From the NCBI RefSeq assembly GCF_017495225.1, contig NZ_JAFEIG010000031.1, positions 23,306-87,305 of the forward strand: a stretch of DNA of 64,000 bases, in the 5' to 3' direction. Of the stretch, positions 18,150 to 29,635 are shown in pieces (within the stretch, counting starts at the first letter, position 1; the number at the start of each line of letters is the position of its first letter). The notes beneath the pieces are model-generated. The model was not told the origin of the DNA, searched no databases, and saw nothing but the letters and a program-made list of their open reading frames with translations. Both the position numbers and the translations under genes were made by a program. This DNA comes from Daejeonella sp. (GTDB lineage Bacteria; Bacteroidota; Bacteroidia; Sphingobacteriales; Sphingobacteriaceae).

Positions 18150-18923
18150 CTAAAACCCCCTCCTCAACATCTCTGCAAATTCATTGGGTAGCGGACTATC
18201 CTCAATACCCTTTGCAGCCTTTTCAACATCGTATTCAAAACGCAGAAACTCGACTGAAATAGCCTCTTTATTGAATTTACTAGATTCAGAATTTATATTT
18301 AATATCACATAACAACCTCTCTTATCTGCATCTTTTGGCTTACCAACTGATCCAATATTAATGGCATGTCGATACGGTTGTCCTTCCAAATCACCTGAAG
18401 GTAAAACTCGATGGTAAGGCTTATGAGTATGCCCAAAACATAAAATATCCGCATCCGCATCTTCTAAAATGCGCATTAAACTTTTCTCCTCACGATCTTC
18501 AAAAAGATATTCGTTAATCTTCCTCGGACTCCCGTGCACCAAAAGCAAATTCATTTGTTCTTGATTCAACTTAAACTCCACTCGAATATGAGATGGCAGC
18601 GTACGCAAATAATTACGCTCTTTAGGCTGTACTAAATGATTGGTATAAGAAATAGAAATTTTTCCCATATCCTTTTCATTATCAGTCTTATAGGCGCATC
18701 CACATTGATCACTCATCAAACCTATTCCCTCATCGTAATTTCCAGCAATTGTCGGAATCCCCCTTCTCCTAATCTCATTAATTACTTCATTAGGCCAAAC
18801 ATTATAGCCTACAAGGTCGCCTAGGCAGTAAATAGCATCTACATCTTGCTGGTCAATACTCGCTAAACAGGCCTCCAATGCCGGTAAATTGGCATGTATA
18901 TCCGAAAATAAGGCAATTTTCAT
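18150..18923 (-). CDS. Calcineurin-like metallophosphoesterase
   Basis: 257 residues, cytoplasmic. The metallophosphoesterase signature is complete: D8-x-H10 (FSDIHAN), GDLVGYN, GNYDE (a GNHD variant with Tyr), LLVHGSPR and CFGHTHKPY, then INIGSVGKP. This matches the YfcE/YvnB-like diesterase group. The start codon lies 1 bp after the stop of the upstream ACR3 gene, so the two are almost certainly co-transcribed and translationally coupled. The substrate is unknown. A role linked to arsenic handling is inferred only from the operon. Confidence 0.8.
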   Translation of the reverse strand: MKIALFSDIHANLPALEACLASIDQQDVDAIYCLGDLVGYNVWPNEVINEIRRRGIPTIAGNYDEGIGLMSDQCGCAYKTDNEKDMGKISISYTNHLVQPKERNYLRTLPSHIRVEFKLNQEQMNLLLVHGSPRKINEYLFEDREEKSLMRILEDADADILCFGHTHKPYHRVLPSGDLEGQPYRHAINIGSVGKPKDADKRGCYVILNINSESSKFNKEAISVEFLRFEYDVEKAAKGIEDSPLPNEFAEMLRRGF

Positions 18924-18924
18924 A

Positions 18925-19992
18925 TTATGATTTCTTATAAAATTTATCTCTTAACCAAAATGCAACGTTTACCAGAATGATGAGGGCCGGAACCTCAACC
19001 AAGGGACCAATAACACCTGCAAAAGCTTGTCCGCTATTAATGCCATAAACTCCAATGGCAACAGCAATAGCCAACTCAAAATTATTACCAGATGCTGTAA
19101 ATGCGATGGAAGTGTTTGTGCTATAATCAGCTCCCATCTTTTTCCCAATCAGAAAACTAATGAAAAACATCAAGGCAAAGTAAATAACCAAAGGAATTGC
19201 TATTCGAACCACATCGAAAGGAATTTCAACAATTAGCTGCCCTTTTAAGCTAAACATCAAAACAATGGTAAAAAGAAGAGCTAATAAAGTTATTGGTGAT
19301 ACTTTCGGAATAAATTTTTCTGTAAACCAGTCCTCCCCTTTTAAGCGAATTAAAATAAAACGGGTAAGAAATCCCGCCAAAAAAGGAATTCCCAAATAAA
19401 TTCCTACGCTAATGGCAATTTCAAGCATAGTAATCGGAACAATCGTACCCGAAAAACCAAACAATGGAGGAAGCACAGTGATGAAAAAATAAGCATAAAC
19501 ACTGTGGAGTAATACCTGAAAAATACTGTTTAATGCCACCAAACCAGCTGCATACTCACGATTTCCCTCGGCAAGCTCATTCCAAACAATCACCATGGCA
19601 ATACAACGAGCTAAACCAATTAAAATTAAACCCACCATATATTCTGGATAATCATGTAAGAAAATAATGGCTAAGAAAAACATCAAAATGGGACCGATAA
19701 TCCAATTCAAAAACAAGGAGACTGATAGCACCTTTGTATTCTTAAACACCTCTCCCAAGCGATTGTAACGCACTTTGGTGAAAGGCGGATACATCATCAA
19801 AATCAATCCAATTGCTAAAGGAATATTTGTGGTACCTTGTGAAAGTGAGTTAATCCAAGTAGATGAATCAGGCATAAAATGACCAATTCCAATTCCTAAG
19901 GCCATGGCCATAAAAATCCAAAGTGTCAAAAAACGATCTAAAAAACTAAGCTTCTTCCTTTCTACTACTGGTGCACAACTGTTAACTGACAT
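18925..19992 (-). CDS. acr3: ACR3 family arsenite efflux transporter
   Basis: 355 residues with about ten hydrophobic segments. The sequence follows the ACR3/ArsB-type permease pattern: [47 protein letters not shown], and the conserved cysteine motif [16 protein letters not shown] thought to bind As(III). It should expel arsenite or antimonite across the inner membrane. Unlike many ars operons, no arsR repressor or arsC reductase lies next to it in this window. The following metallophosphoesterase gene is coupled. Confidence 0.88.
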   Translation of the reverse strand: MSVNSCAPVVERKKLSFLDRFLTLWIFMAMALGIGIGHFMPDSSTWINSLSQGTTNIPLAIGLILMMYPPFTKVRYNRLGEVFKNTKVLSVSLFLNWIIGPILMFFLAIIFLHDYPEYMVGLILIGLARCIAMVIVWNELAEGNREYAAGLVALNSIFQVLLHSVYAYFFITVLPPLFGFSGTIVPITMLEIAISVGIYLGIPFLAGFLTRFILIRLKGEDWFTEKFIPKVSPITLLALLFTIVLMFSLKGQLIVEIPFDVVRIAIPLVIYFALMFFISFLIGKKMGADYSTNTSIAFTASGNNFELAIAVAIGVYGINSGQAFAGVIGPLVEVPALIILVNVAFWLRDKFYKKS

Positions 19993-20091
19993 AATTTTTA
20001 CTTCTATATCGCAATATTACGATTTATATGTTAATTTTAGATTAATTTATTGAAATCATTAAAAAAGCTATCAATTGTGGAGATACTCTCT

Positions 20092-20160
20092 GCGTCAATC
20101 CGTGAAATCTGCGGGAGTTTATTTTTTATTTCCCGCAGATTCCGCTGAATTCCGCTGATT
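20092..20160. repeat. CTGCGG-type dispersed element with 11-bp inverted repeat
   Basis: AATCTGCGGGA (20106-20116) and TCCCGCAGATT (20131-20141) form a perfect inverted repeat. The left part (TCTGCGTCAATCCGTGAAAT) is a diverged, reversed copy of the element at 17854-17915. It lies in the divergent gap between acr3 and the esterase gene. Confidence 0.6.
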
Positions 20161-20283
20161 TTAACACTGTGGTCCTCTGCTTGGAGTTGTCACCCTACCA
20201 GTCTCGTCATTAACCCTCATTAATAACAATTCGTTTAATAAAGCCAATAATTTTTCATAATTTCCCTCATTCAAATCCTAAAA

Positions 20284-21801
20284 ATGAATCTCAAACAAAC
20301 TAAAACGACTCTCCTACTTATTTTACTGCTCATCCCTTTTCTAGGATTCGCACAAGTCAAACTAGCTAAGATTTTTTCAAATAATATGGTTCTGCAACAA
20401 AATGAACCCATTCGTATTTGGGGAAAAGGCACTCCTGGAGAAACTATTTTAGTGGATTTTGCAAATGAAAAACAAAGTTTTAAGGTGAATCAAGACTCTT
20501 CGTGGTTGGTTTCATTTAAAAGTCAGAAATTTAATACAAAGGGCCAGTCTCTTAAAGTTCAATCAACTGGTCAAAAAATAGAACTTCAAAACATCCTTAT
20601 CGGTGATGTGTGGTTATGTATCGGACAATCGAATATGGAATGGCCAATGATGCGTGAGATGCACTATAAATCCGAAATAAAGGAAAGCAATCAGGCAAAC
20701 TTGCGCTTCTATAACCCAAGCTATGCGGGCAAAAATACCTACAATATTCCCTTTTCTGATTCTATCATAAAGAAGCTTAACCCACATGATTTTTATCAAG
20801 GAGAGTGGCAAATTAGCGACTCCAACACCTTTAAAGCTATGAGCGCGGTAGGATATTATTTTGGGAAAAGAATTAATCAGGAAACTGGAATACCTATCGG
20901 GTTAATTAATATTTCGATTGGAGGTGCACCCCTTGAGACATTTATCAGCCTAAATGCATTAAAAAATGATCCACAGTTCGCTGATAAAACTAAAGGAAAT
21001 TGGCTTGAAAATAAGTCGCTACCAGAATGGACTAAAGAGCGTGGGCGACAAAATACTACAGGAAAGAAAAACATACCTAGCGATGAAATTGGTCCCAATC
21101 ACCCTTTCAAAACAGGTTTTGCCTTCCAATCTGGTATAGAGCCTATTATTAACATGCCAATCAAAGGAATTCTTAATTACCAAGGGGAAAGCAATGCTCA
21201 AGAAATAGAACGAGTGAATGAATATGCCACCCTATCAGCTCTGATGGTCAAAAACTATCGTGAACTATGGAAAAATCCTAAAATGCCCTATTATTTTGTG
21301 CAATTATCGTCCATTGACACCCTTCAATATAAAGGTCATTTATGGCCTCAATTCAGGGATGAACAAAGAAAAACATTGCAAATGATTCCTAATAGCGGCA
21401 TGGCAGTAAGTAGCGATATTGGTGCAAAAAATGATGTGCATCCCACAAATAAAAAAGATGTTGGCGCACGACTCGCTCAATGGGCATTAGCAAAAACTTA
21501 TGGTAAAAAAATCATTCATGCTGGTCCGATGCCACTAAATGCAAAATACAAAAATGGTAGCTTAATCATCACATTTGAAAATCCAGGAGCTTTCTTATCC
21601 ACTTCAGATGACCAATCGCCCCGCGGATTCTCAATCGATGGTAAAAATGAAATTGATGCAAAAATCCTTAAAAACAGGGTTATTATTCCCCTTTCAGAAA
21701 AACCAAAACATGTATTTTATGCTTGGAAACCCTTCACAGATGCTAATTTGATTAATTCGGAGAAATTGCCAGCCTCTACATTTAAATTAAAAATACAATA
21801 A
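20284..21801 (+). CDS. Sialate O-acetylesterase-like SGNH esterase
   Basis: 505 residues with a signal peptide ending FLGFAQ. The SGNH/SASA catalytic blocks are visible: GDVWLCIGQSNMEWPM (nucleophile Ser in GQSNM, about aa 117), INISIGGAPLETF (oxyanion Gly), GILNYQGESNA, and NDVHPTNKKDVG with the catalytic Asp-x-His. Such enzymes remove O-acetyl groups from sialic acids or from acetylated plant polysaccharides; the two cannot be separated by sequence reading alone. An amidohydrolase gene follows after 40 bp, perhaps as an operon. Confidence 0.85.
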   Translation: MNLKQTKTTLLLILLLIPFLGFAQVKLAKIFSNNMVLQQNEPIRIWGKGTPGETILVDFANEKQSFKVNQDSSWLVSFKSQKFNTKGQSLKVQSTGQKIELQNILIGDVWLCIGQSNMEWPMMREMHYKSEIKESNQANLRFYNPSYAGKNTYNIPFSDSIIKKLNPHDFYQGEWQISDSNTFKAMSAVGYYFGKRINQETGIPIGLINISIGGAPLETFISLNALKNDPQFADKTKGNWLENKSLPEWTKERGRQNTTGKKNIPSDEIGPNHPFKTGFAFQSGIEPIINMPIKGILNYQGESNAQEIERVNEYATLSALMVKNYRELWKNPKMPYYFVQLSSIDTLQYKGHLWPQFRDEQRKTLQMIPNSGMAVSSDIGAKNDVHPTNKKDVGARLAQWALAKTYGKKIIHAGPMPLNAKYKNGSLIITFENPGAFLSTSDDQSPRGFSIDGKNEIDAKILKNRVIIPLSEKPKHVFYAWKPFTDANLINSEKLPASTFKLKIQ

Positions 21802-21841
21802 GCCTTAAAAACGACATTCAAAAAAATTCTTATATTTCTCA

Positions 21842-23434
21842 ATGAAAAATTCAATTTCAAAATTGCTATTCGTCATTATTTTCTTTCCATTCTTTGGTAT
21901 CGCTCAAATTAAGTCGGCTCCAGAGCGGGCAGAAGGCGAAGGACCATTCAATAAACTCATAATCAGAGGAGTAAACCTAATTGATGGTACTGGCGCCCCT
22001 GCCATCGGTCCCGTAGATATTGTCGTAGAAAAAAATAAAATCACTGAAATAAAAGTGGTAGGATATCCTGGTTTAGCGATTAAAGAAGATAGGCGGCCAA
22101 AAGCAGCACCTGACGATAAAGTTTTAGATTTAGAAGGCCATTATTTATTACCAGGATTAATTGATATGCATGGGCATATTGGCGGCACAGGTCAAGGTAC
22201 TCCCGCCGAATATGTATTTAAGCTATGGATGGCCCATGGAATTACTACCGTACGTGATCCATCTACTGGTAACGGATTGAACTGGGTGCTTGATCAGAAA
22301 AAGAAATCGGCAGCCAACCTAATTACTGCACCTCGAATATTGGCTTATACAGGCTTCGGACAAGGAGCAGCAAAGCCAATTACTAACGCAGCCGAAGCTA
22401 AGGCATGGGTAAATGAAAATGCTGCTAAAGGTGCCGATGGAATTAAATTTTTTGGAGCAAAACCTGAAGTAATGAAGGCTGCTTTAGAGGAAAATAAGCG
22501 TATCGGCTTACGTTCTGGAATGCACCACGCTCAAATGGATGTGGCACGCTGGAATGTACTTCAATCTGCACGTGCCGGACTTACCTCCATGGAACACTGG
22601 TACGGATTACCAGAAGCGCTCTTGCTAGATCGTACCATTCAAGATTATCCACTCAACTATAATTATCAAAAGGAGCAACATCGATTTGCGGAAGCTGGTA
22701 AATTATGGAAACAAGCTGCTCCACCCTATTCAGAACATTGGAATAAGGTAATGCAAGAACTCCTTGACTTAGATTTTACCCTCGATCCTACCTTCAATAT
22801 TTATGAAGCTAATCGTGATTTAATGAAAGCCCGAAGAGCTGAATGGCATGACGAGTATACTTTACCTTCGTTGTGGCGCTTTTACAAGCCCAACAGAGAG
22901 TCGCATGGATCTTATTGGTTCGACTGGACAACCGAAGAAGAAATTCAGTGGAAAGAGAATTATAGGCTTTGGATGACCTTCGTAAACGAATATAAAAATC
23001 GTGGCGGAAGAGTAACAGCAGGATCAGATTCAGGATTTATCTATCAACTTTATGGCTTTGGTTATATCCGAGAATTAGAATTACTCCGTGAAGCAGGATT
23101 CCACCCATTAGAAGTAATCCGTTCCGCTACTATGTATGCTTCTCAAGCTTTAGGTATGGAAAAGGAAATTGGCACCGTTGAAGTTGGTAAATTAGCTGAT
23201 TTCGTAATTCTAAAGGAAAATCCACTTCAAAACCTAAAAGTTCTTTACGGCACAGGTGCAATCCGCATCGATGAAAATAATGAACCTATACGTGTTGGTG
23301 GCGTAAAATACACCGTAAAAGATGGAATCGTGTACGATGCAAAACAATTACTAGAAGACACACGAAAAATTGTTCAAGAAGCGAAAGTAAAAGAAAACAT
23401 AAAAAGCTTGAAACAACCAGGATTGGATTGGTAA
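21842..23434 (+). CDS. Secreted amidohydrolase family protein
   Basis: 530 residues with a signal peptide ending FFGIAQ. It has the metal-dependent amidohydrolase pattern: GHYLLPGLIDMHGHIGG (HxH metal motif), HHAQMD, TSMEHWYG, TAGSDSGF (catalytic Asp), and the C-terminal beta-sandwich motif GTVEVGKLADFVILKENPL. It resembles imidazolonepropionase-like and dipeptidase-like amidohydrolases common in Bacteroidota. The substrate is unknown. Lies 40 bp after the esterase gene. Confidence 0.82.
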   Translation: MKNSISKLLFVIIFFPFFGIAQIKSAPERAEGEGPFNKLIIRGVNLIDGTGAPAIGPVDIVVEKNKITEIKVVGYPGLAIKEDRRPKAAPDDKVLDLEGHYLLPGLIDMHGHIGGTGQGTPAEYVFKLWMAHGITTVRDPSTGNGLNWVLDQKKKSAANLITAPRILAYTGFGQGAAKPITNAAEAKAWVNENAAKGADGIKFFGAKPEVMKAALEENKRIGLRSGMHHAQMDVARWNVLQSARAGLTSMEHWYGLPEALLLDRTIQDYPLNYNYQKEQHRFAEAGKLWKQAAPPYSEHWNKVMQELLDLDFTLDPTFNIYEANRDLMKARRAEWHDEYTLPSLWRFYKPNRESHGSYWFDWTTEEEIQWKENYRLWMTFVNEYKNRGGRVTAGSDSGFIYQLYGFGYIRELELLREAGFHPLEVIRSATMYASQALGMEKEIGTVEVGKLADFVILKENPLQNLKVLYGTGAIRIDENNEPIRVGGVKYTVKDGIVYDAKQLLEDTRKIVQEAKVKENIKSLKQPGLDW

Positions 23435-23515
23435 ATGAGATATGAGAATTGAGATGTGAGATGTGAGATAAGAGATGTGAGACAAGAGATGTGAGACACG
23501 TAACATCCATATAAA
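23435..23515. repeat. GAGATRTGA word-repeat array
   Basis: About ten degenerate copies of GAGATGTGA/GAGATATGA directly after the amidohydrolase stop. The same words occur at 17527-17564, 17648-17668, 17733-17765 and, in reverse complement, at 33374-33426. Confidence 0.7.
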
Positions 23516-23520
23516 ATAAC

Positions 23521-23550
23521 AAAAAAACCTCTCGATCAAATCGAGAGGTT
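23521..23550 (-). terminator. Rho-independent terminator, minus strand
   Basis: An 11-bp perfect stem (AACCTCTCGAT at 23526-23536 with ATCGAGAGGTT at 23540-23550, loop CAA) is followed on the minus strand by a run of Ts (23521-23527). It terminates transcription of the 125-residue protein gene and may also stop the convergent amidohydrolase transcript. Confidence 0.8.
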
Positions 23551-23666
23551 AAAAATAGGTTTATATTTAAGAATGTTAATTGCTTGGAAAACACCGGCCA
23601 AGACAATTATTAGGAAAGAACACCAACTAAGGCAAATAATTTCAATAAATCATCGAAATTGATATG

Positions 23667-24044
23667 TTACTTTTTCTTGTTGGTATTTTTCAATATATAA
23701 TAATGGGTGGTATTATTAAAATCTGCATTCGACTCTGGAGTTACGTATGAACTTACTAGTTCAAAACCATAACTTGAAAAGAAGTTTAATGCATCCATCA
23801 TTGAATTGAACTTAACAATTTTTCCAGCTTCATCTCTAACTGTATTATCTTTCCCTGAAGAAAACATTTTAGTTCTTTGTCCGAAATCAATTTGCACCCT
23901 TGGCTTAGCAGCAAGAGGTTTTGCTTCTCCAACAATTTGAACATAATTTACATCAATGTCCTTTACTGGAACGTCATTGATTGTTTGAGCTTTTAAGAAA
24001 AAAGAAGAAGTTAATAAAGTTAAGGTTAATAAGATTTGTTTCAT
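23667..24044 (-). CDS. Small secreted protein of unknown function
   Basis: 125 residues with a signal peptide (MKQILLTLTLLTSSFFLKAQ). The mature part is hydrophilic: VKDIDVNYVQIVGEAKP, VQIDFGQRTK, FNSMMDALNFFSSYGFELVSSY and a lysine-rich end. I recognise no named domain. The FNSMMDALNFFSSYGFEL stretch looks like a helix of the type seen in small Bacteroidota periplasmic proteins. It is monocistronic with its own terminator. Confidence 0.6.
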   Translation of the reverse strand: MKQILLTLTLLTSSFFLKAQTINDVPVKDIDVNYVQIVGEAKPLAAKPRVQIDFGQRTKMFSSGKDNTVRDEAGKIVKFNSMMDALNFFSSYGFELVSSYVTPESNADFNNTTHYYILKNTNKKK

Positions 24045-24386
24045 TTTACGATTTTTATTAATTTAAAATTTAAATTTCATGTTTCAACACCTATTTTATA
24101 TTCACTAAACGACATAAAATTAATTTTATTTTATCAGGACTCAAATTTATTAATCTGAGAGAATCATTAAACTCTGTTGGAAATAAAAAACAGGCTTTTC
24201 TTTGTCTTTATCCCGTGGCTCGCTATGTTCTATTAACAAATAAGATGTTTAGTGGAGAACAACAAACACAGAGTAAAGAGCTTTCCCTCTGACGCAAAAA
24301 AAAGAGGCAGCCTGAAAAGGCCACCTCTTTTTTCTATTGTCGGTTTATCCTGGGGTACGGTGACAACACCGACCACAAATACCACC
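24045..24386. other. 342-bp intergenic region
   Basis: Separates the small secreted protein gene from katG, both on the minus strand. It contains the katG terminator (24298-24333) and AT-rich upstream DNA of the small gene. No other gene or repeat was recognised. Confidence 0.6.
24296..24333 (-). terminator. Terminator of katG
   Basis: AAAAAAGAGG (24298-24307) pairs with CCTCTTTTTT (24324-24333), with inner GCC/GGC pairing. On the minus strand the stem is followed by a T-run, about 55 bp past the katG stop. Confidence 0.8.
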
Positions 24387-26630
<2,244 letters not shown>

Positions 26631-26633
26631 TTA

Positions 26634-26641
26634 CAAATCTA
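26634..26641 (-). promoter_or_regulatory. Candidate katG -7 box (TAGATTTG)
   Basis: On the minus strand this reads TAGATTTG, matching the Bacteroidota -7 consensus TAnnTTTG, 25-32 bp before the katG start. A -33 TTG is only found with a longer than usual spacing (about 24 bp), so the call is tentative. Confidence 0.35.
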
Positions 26642-26672
26642 TAATTTTATCTGATCATTACAGTTCAATAAA

Positions 26673-26690
26673 ATCTATGCACATATAGAT
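26673..26690. promoter_or_regulatory. Inverted repeat upstream of katG, possible operator
   Basis: ATCTAT (26673-26678) and ATAGAT (26685-26690) form a dyad with a 6-bp spacer; further AATCTAT words lie at 26637 and 26693. The position just upstream of the candidate katG promoter suits a peroxide-responsive regulator, but no regulator is identified. Confidence 0.3.
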
Positions 26691-26906
26691 GAAATCTATA
26701 ATGTTTAGCATTTTTATAAGATTTACGAATAAAGTATCATCGCATTCCTCAAAAAATAAAAAACTAAAAACAGGGTAAATTGTTCTAAACACATAACTGT
26801 AATAAATCAATTAATAGATGTAAAACCCAATTTTCGACCCAGTTAATATTTATCTAATTTTATCGTAATAATCTTATTGATATTAAATTTTCTTAAGCAC
26901 CTTTCC

Positions 26907-26914
26907 TATATTTG
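26907..26914 (+). promoter_or_regulatory. Candidate -7 box (TATATTTG) of the DUF2911 gene
   Basis: An exact TAnnTTTG match 22 bp before the chosen ATG at 26936. No TTG lies at the normal -33 distance, so only the -7 element supports it. Confidence 0.4.
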
Positions 26915-26935
26915 TTAAAAACCAATAAAATAAAC

Positions 26936-27436
26936 ATGAAAAAAGCAATCTTTTTATTATTGACCACAGGTCTATTTAGCGCTTTCACAGCATGCGCTCA
27001 AAGACCAAGCCCACAGGCTAAAGTTTCTGAAACTACTTCTGCAGGAGTAAAAATCACTATCGATTACAGTCAGCCGGCTGTTAAAGGTAGAACTATCGGA
27101 AAAGATATCGCTCCTTATGGAAAAGTTTGGCGCACCGGCGCAAATGAAGCTACTTGGATGGAAGTTTCTAAAGATGTTAAAGTTGAAGGTAAAGCTTTAA
27201 AAGCGGGCAAATATGGCATCTGGACTATCCCAGGCGAAAAAGAGTGGACTATCATCTTTAACAGCAAATCAAATGTAAGCGGTACTGCTTATAGCGAAGC
27301 TGATGATGTTCTTCGTGTGAAAGTAAAACCTGGTAAATCAGCGAGCTTTACAGAACGTCTTACTTTTACCATTGCAAAAACAGGACTTGTTTCTCTAGCT
27401 TGGGGAGATCACCAAGTTAATTTTAACGTAAAATAA
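26936..27436 (+). CDS. DUF2911 domain protein, exported
   Basis: 166 residues from the ATG at 26936, which begins a clear signal peptide (MKKAIFLLLTTGLFSAFTAC). An upstream in-frame TTG would overlap the candidate promoter and is rejected. After the signal, SAFTACAQ could be a lipobox or an AxA cleavage site. The rest matches DUF2911: VKITIDYSQPAVKGRTIG, YGKVWRTGANEAT, KAGKYGIWTIPGEKEWTIIFN and a C-terminal beta-rich half. Function unknown; periplasmic or lipid-anchored. Confidence 0.82.
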   Translation: MKKAIFLLLTTGLFSAFTACAQRPSPQAKVSETTSAGVKITIDYSQPAVKGRTIGKDIAPYGKVWRTGANEATWMEVSKDVKVEGKALKAGKYGIWTIPGEKEWTIIFNSKSNVSGTAYSEADDVLRVKVKPGKSASFTERLTFTIAKTGLVSLAWGDHQVNFNVK

Positions 27437-27442
27437 ATTTTT

Positions 27443-27480
27443 AACCCATGAAATCTTCATTGAGATTTCATGGGTTTTCT
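27443..27480 (+). terminator. Terminator between convergent genes
   Basis: A perfect 14-bp stem (AACCCATGAAATCT at 27443-27456 with AGATTTCATGGGTT at 27463-27476) is followed by TTTTCT on the plus strand. It ends the DUF2911 transcript and lies directly against the stop of the opposing gene. Confidence 0.85.
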
Positions 27481-29162
27481 TATCTAATCAGCATTACATT
27501 TCCGGAATTTGAATAGGGCTTCGAATTTACCATCCCCTTCAATACCCAATAATAAACTCCACTAGGCACCTCCGTATTCGCCCTAAATCCATTCCAATAA
27601 TTAGTAATATCTCGGGTTAAATAAACTACTTCACCCCATCGGTTAAAAATCCTAAACTCACTAACTTTTATCTCATCATTAATAAAAATTGTAAATAAAT
27701 CATTTATCTGATCCCCGTTTGGTGTAAATACAGTGGGTACAGCAAGTTCCGAGGTAAATATTTCTACCCTTGCCTCTAACACCTTTGTACAGCCGTTTTC
27801 ACTGCTTAGCTTGATGTAATAGGTTCCTGGGCGACTTATACGCTCTGGTTCTTTCAGCTGAATTGTTGCTGCTGCATCCAACCAATAGCTATATGCCACA
27901 TCTAAAAAAGGAATTTTTCGTGTCGTTAAATCAACCGTGCCAGGGTAATTTGCTCTAAAGTTTAAATCTAACTGAACATTTGGGAGTTCAATAATGCTCA
28001 CCTGAGTAGGTAAAACAATAGAACAACCTGATGAACTCAAACCCTTAACATAATAGGTGCCACTCTTTGAAACCGCCTCGGGATTTAATAATGGTATAGT
28101 AGCCTGACTATCCTTCCAATAGCTATAGCTTAAATCAGAGCTATTTCCTTCCCTTAAAGCCGGGTCTGTAAGATCTACTGATGTACATCGCGCCAAAGGG
28201 TTACGAATGGTCATTACAGCATCTTGAATTGTAGTATATAATATTTGAGTACAACCCAAACCAGGGTAAGGTACCATCTCAATTCCTATTTTAGTCCCAA
28301 CCGCCGGCGCTGGCGTCATCTTCAATGTTTCGGAAGTCCCAAGATCAATATTTCGTGCTGCATCAAACCAACGGTAAGAAGCAAATCCTGGTAGTGCCTT
28401 TAATGTAACCGTATTCTTGCTCGTACAAGTCAAATTCCCAGATAATGGGGCAGAACAATCCTCATTGAAATCTACGTATGCATAACCAAAATGCCCCCCA
28501 CGAGAACAATCACTAACCGTAAATTCTAAACGTATTGTTTTCCCTAAATAACTGGAAAGGTTTACCAAAACTGGAGCCCATGGCTTATACAATACTGTTC
28601 GATCTTTCGTTGAAGCAAGAAAACCAGGCAAACCACCACTAGCAACAAACTCAAATGAACCACAATCTGTTGAACTTTCAGTGGCAACATCGAAAACACG
28701 AGCAGTAAACCTTGGTTGCTCCTCATGTTTATGATCAGGATTCTGAAAAACAACAGCATAATTAAAAGTGATAGAATAAAACTCTACATCTGCTGGTACC
28801 TTTATAGTATAACTGATGCGATCTACTCCCCTGCCTGTTAAATCATTTCCTAAACGGACAATGTTGCTGCTGCCATTTGGCGACTTTAATGGGAAATTTC
28901 CGTATGGATCCTTTTGGCCAGTATTTTTTATTAAAGTATGTAAACCGGGAATAGGCTTTGTAGGACTAACAGAAATTTTATTTTGATCACTTGGAAGAGC
29001 CGACTTCTCACCTGTTTGAGGTAGTAACCCTTTATAACATTCCCAATTGGCAAAGGTTCCAGATTCAAATCCAATGTTTTCCGGACAAGCTGTAATGACT
29101 TGTGCTCGCACTTGGATAAGTGCAAAAACAAGTAAAAACATAAGTGCCAAGCTCCGGAACAT
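27480..29162 (-). CDS. Type IX secreted protein with type B C-terminal domain
   Basis: 560 residues with a signal peptide ending LIQVRAQ. The N-terminal 220 residues (CPENIGFESGTFANWECYKG, ... RGVDRISYTIKVP, ... GHFGYAYVDFNEDC) look like a jelly-roll/concanavalin-like domain. Two or three Ig/SprB-like repeats follow (about aa 240-470, with YSYWKDSQATIPL and YSYWLDAAATIQL as a repeated motif). The last 85 residues form the gliding-motility-associated sorting domain: VPTVFTPNGDQINDLF, FRIFNRWGEVVYLT, NYWNGF. It is exported across the outer membrane by type IX secretion. The actual surface role is unknown. Confidence 0.85.
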   Translation of the reverse strand: MFRSLALMFLLVFALIQVRAQVITACPENIGFESGTFANWECYKGLLPQTGEKSALPSDQNKISVSPTKPIPGLHTLIKNTGQKDPYGNFPLKSPNGSSNIVRLGNDLTGRGVDRISYTIKVPADVEFYSITFNYAVVFQNPDHKHEEQPRFTARVFDVATESSTDCGSFEFVASGGLPGFLASTKDRTVLYKPWAPVLVNLSSYLGKTIRLEFTVSDCSRGGHFGYAYVDFNEDCSAPLSGNLTCTSKNTVTLKALPGFASYRWFDAARNIDLGTSETLKMTPAPAVGTKIGIEMVPYPGLGCTQILYTTIQDAVMTIRNPLARCTSVDLTDPALREGNSSDLSYSYWKDSQATIPLLNPEAVSKSGTYYVKGLSSSGCSIVLPTQVSIIELPNVQLDLNFRANYPGTVDLTTRKIPFLDVAYSYWLDAAATIQLKEPERISRPGTYYIKLSSENGCTKVLEARVEIFTSELAVPTVFTPNGDQINDLFTIFINDEIKVSEFRIFNRWGEVVYLTRDITNYWNGFRANTEVPSGVYYWVLKGMVNSKPYSNSGNVMLIR

Positions 29163-29635
29163 AAGGATTCTTATTAAAACACATCTCTGTGTCGTATCGT
29201 CTAAAATTCATCTGCTTTTTCAATACCTTAATATACAAAAATTTTCTAAATGCAACAAAAATTTAATTAAATAGTTAAAATATTAATAAAATAAACCGAA
29301 CAACATAACAACAACAAACATTCCCATTGTAAAATCGAGTCCAAAATGACAATAAAAGGGCTTTTTCCTCTAGAAAGATAATTTAACTTTAAATAAAAAA
29401 AATAAATAAAAGCAAAAATTAGATCCTGAAATTTCAAAAAAAATGTCCACAGAACACTTCTTGGATGATAAAATCATCTCAAAAAACAAAAAAAATAATT
29501 TCTTTCTGTTTTATTCTAATCCAAAGTCAAAAAAATAATTCCTCGTTTTGGATGAAAATCTAAGCTATCCTATGATAAAAACACCTAAGAATTTAAAAGG
29601 TTTTATTAAAGAGAAATTTTTCGGTAATTGGTGAA
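29163..29635. other. 473-bp very AT-rich intergenic region
   Basis: Between two minus-strand genes (lpxB ends at 29636; the type IX cargo begins at 29162). It is almost entirely A/T-rich. Two very short plus-strand frames exist, 29443-29538 (31 codons) and 29572-29634 (20 codons, MIKTPKNLKGFIKEKF...). Neither has a recognisable promoter or family, so I do not call them genes. No terminator with a good stem was seen for lpxB. Confidence 0.5.

Noticed and set aside
23651..24044. Toxin-antitoxin or immunity role for the 125-residue secreted protein
   Set aside because: Signal peptide and lack of any toxin-like partner or motif give no support.
29443..29634. Two tiny plus-strand frames (31 and 20 codons) between the type IX cargo and lpxB
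   Set aside because: No family, no promoter, extremely AT-rich; consistent with chance. The 20-codon one is lysine/phenylalanine-rich and could be revisited if transcribed.
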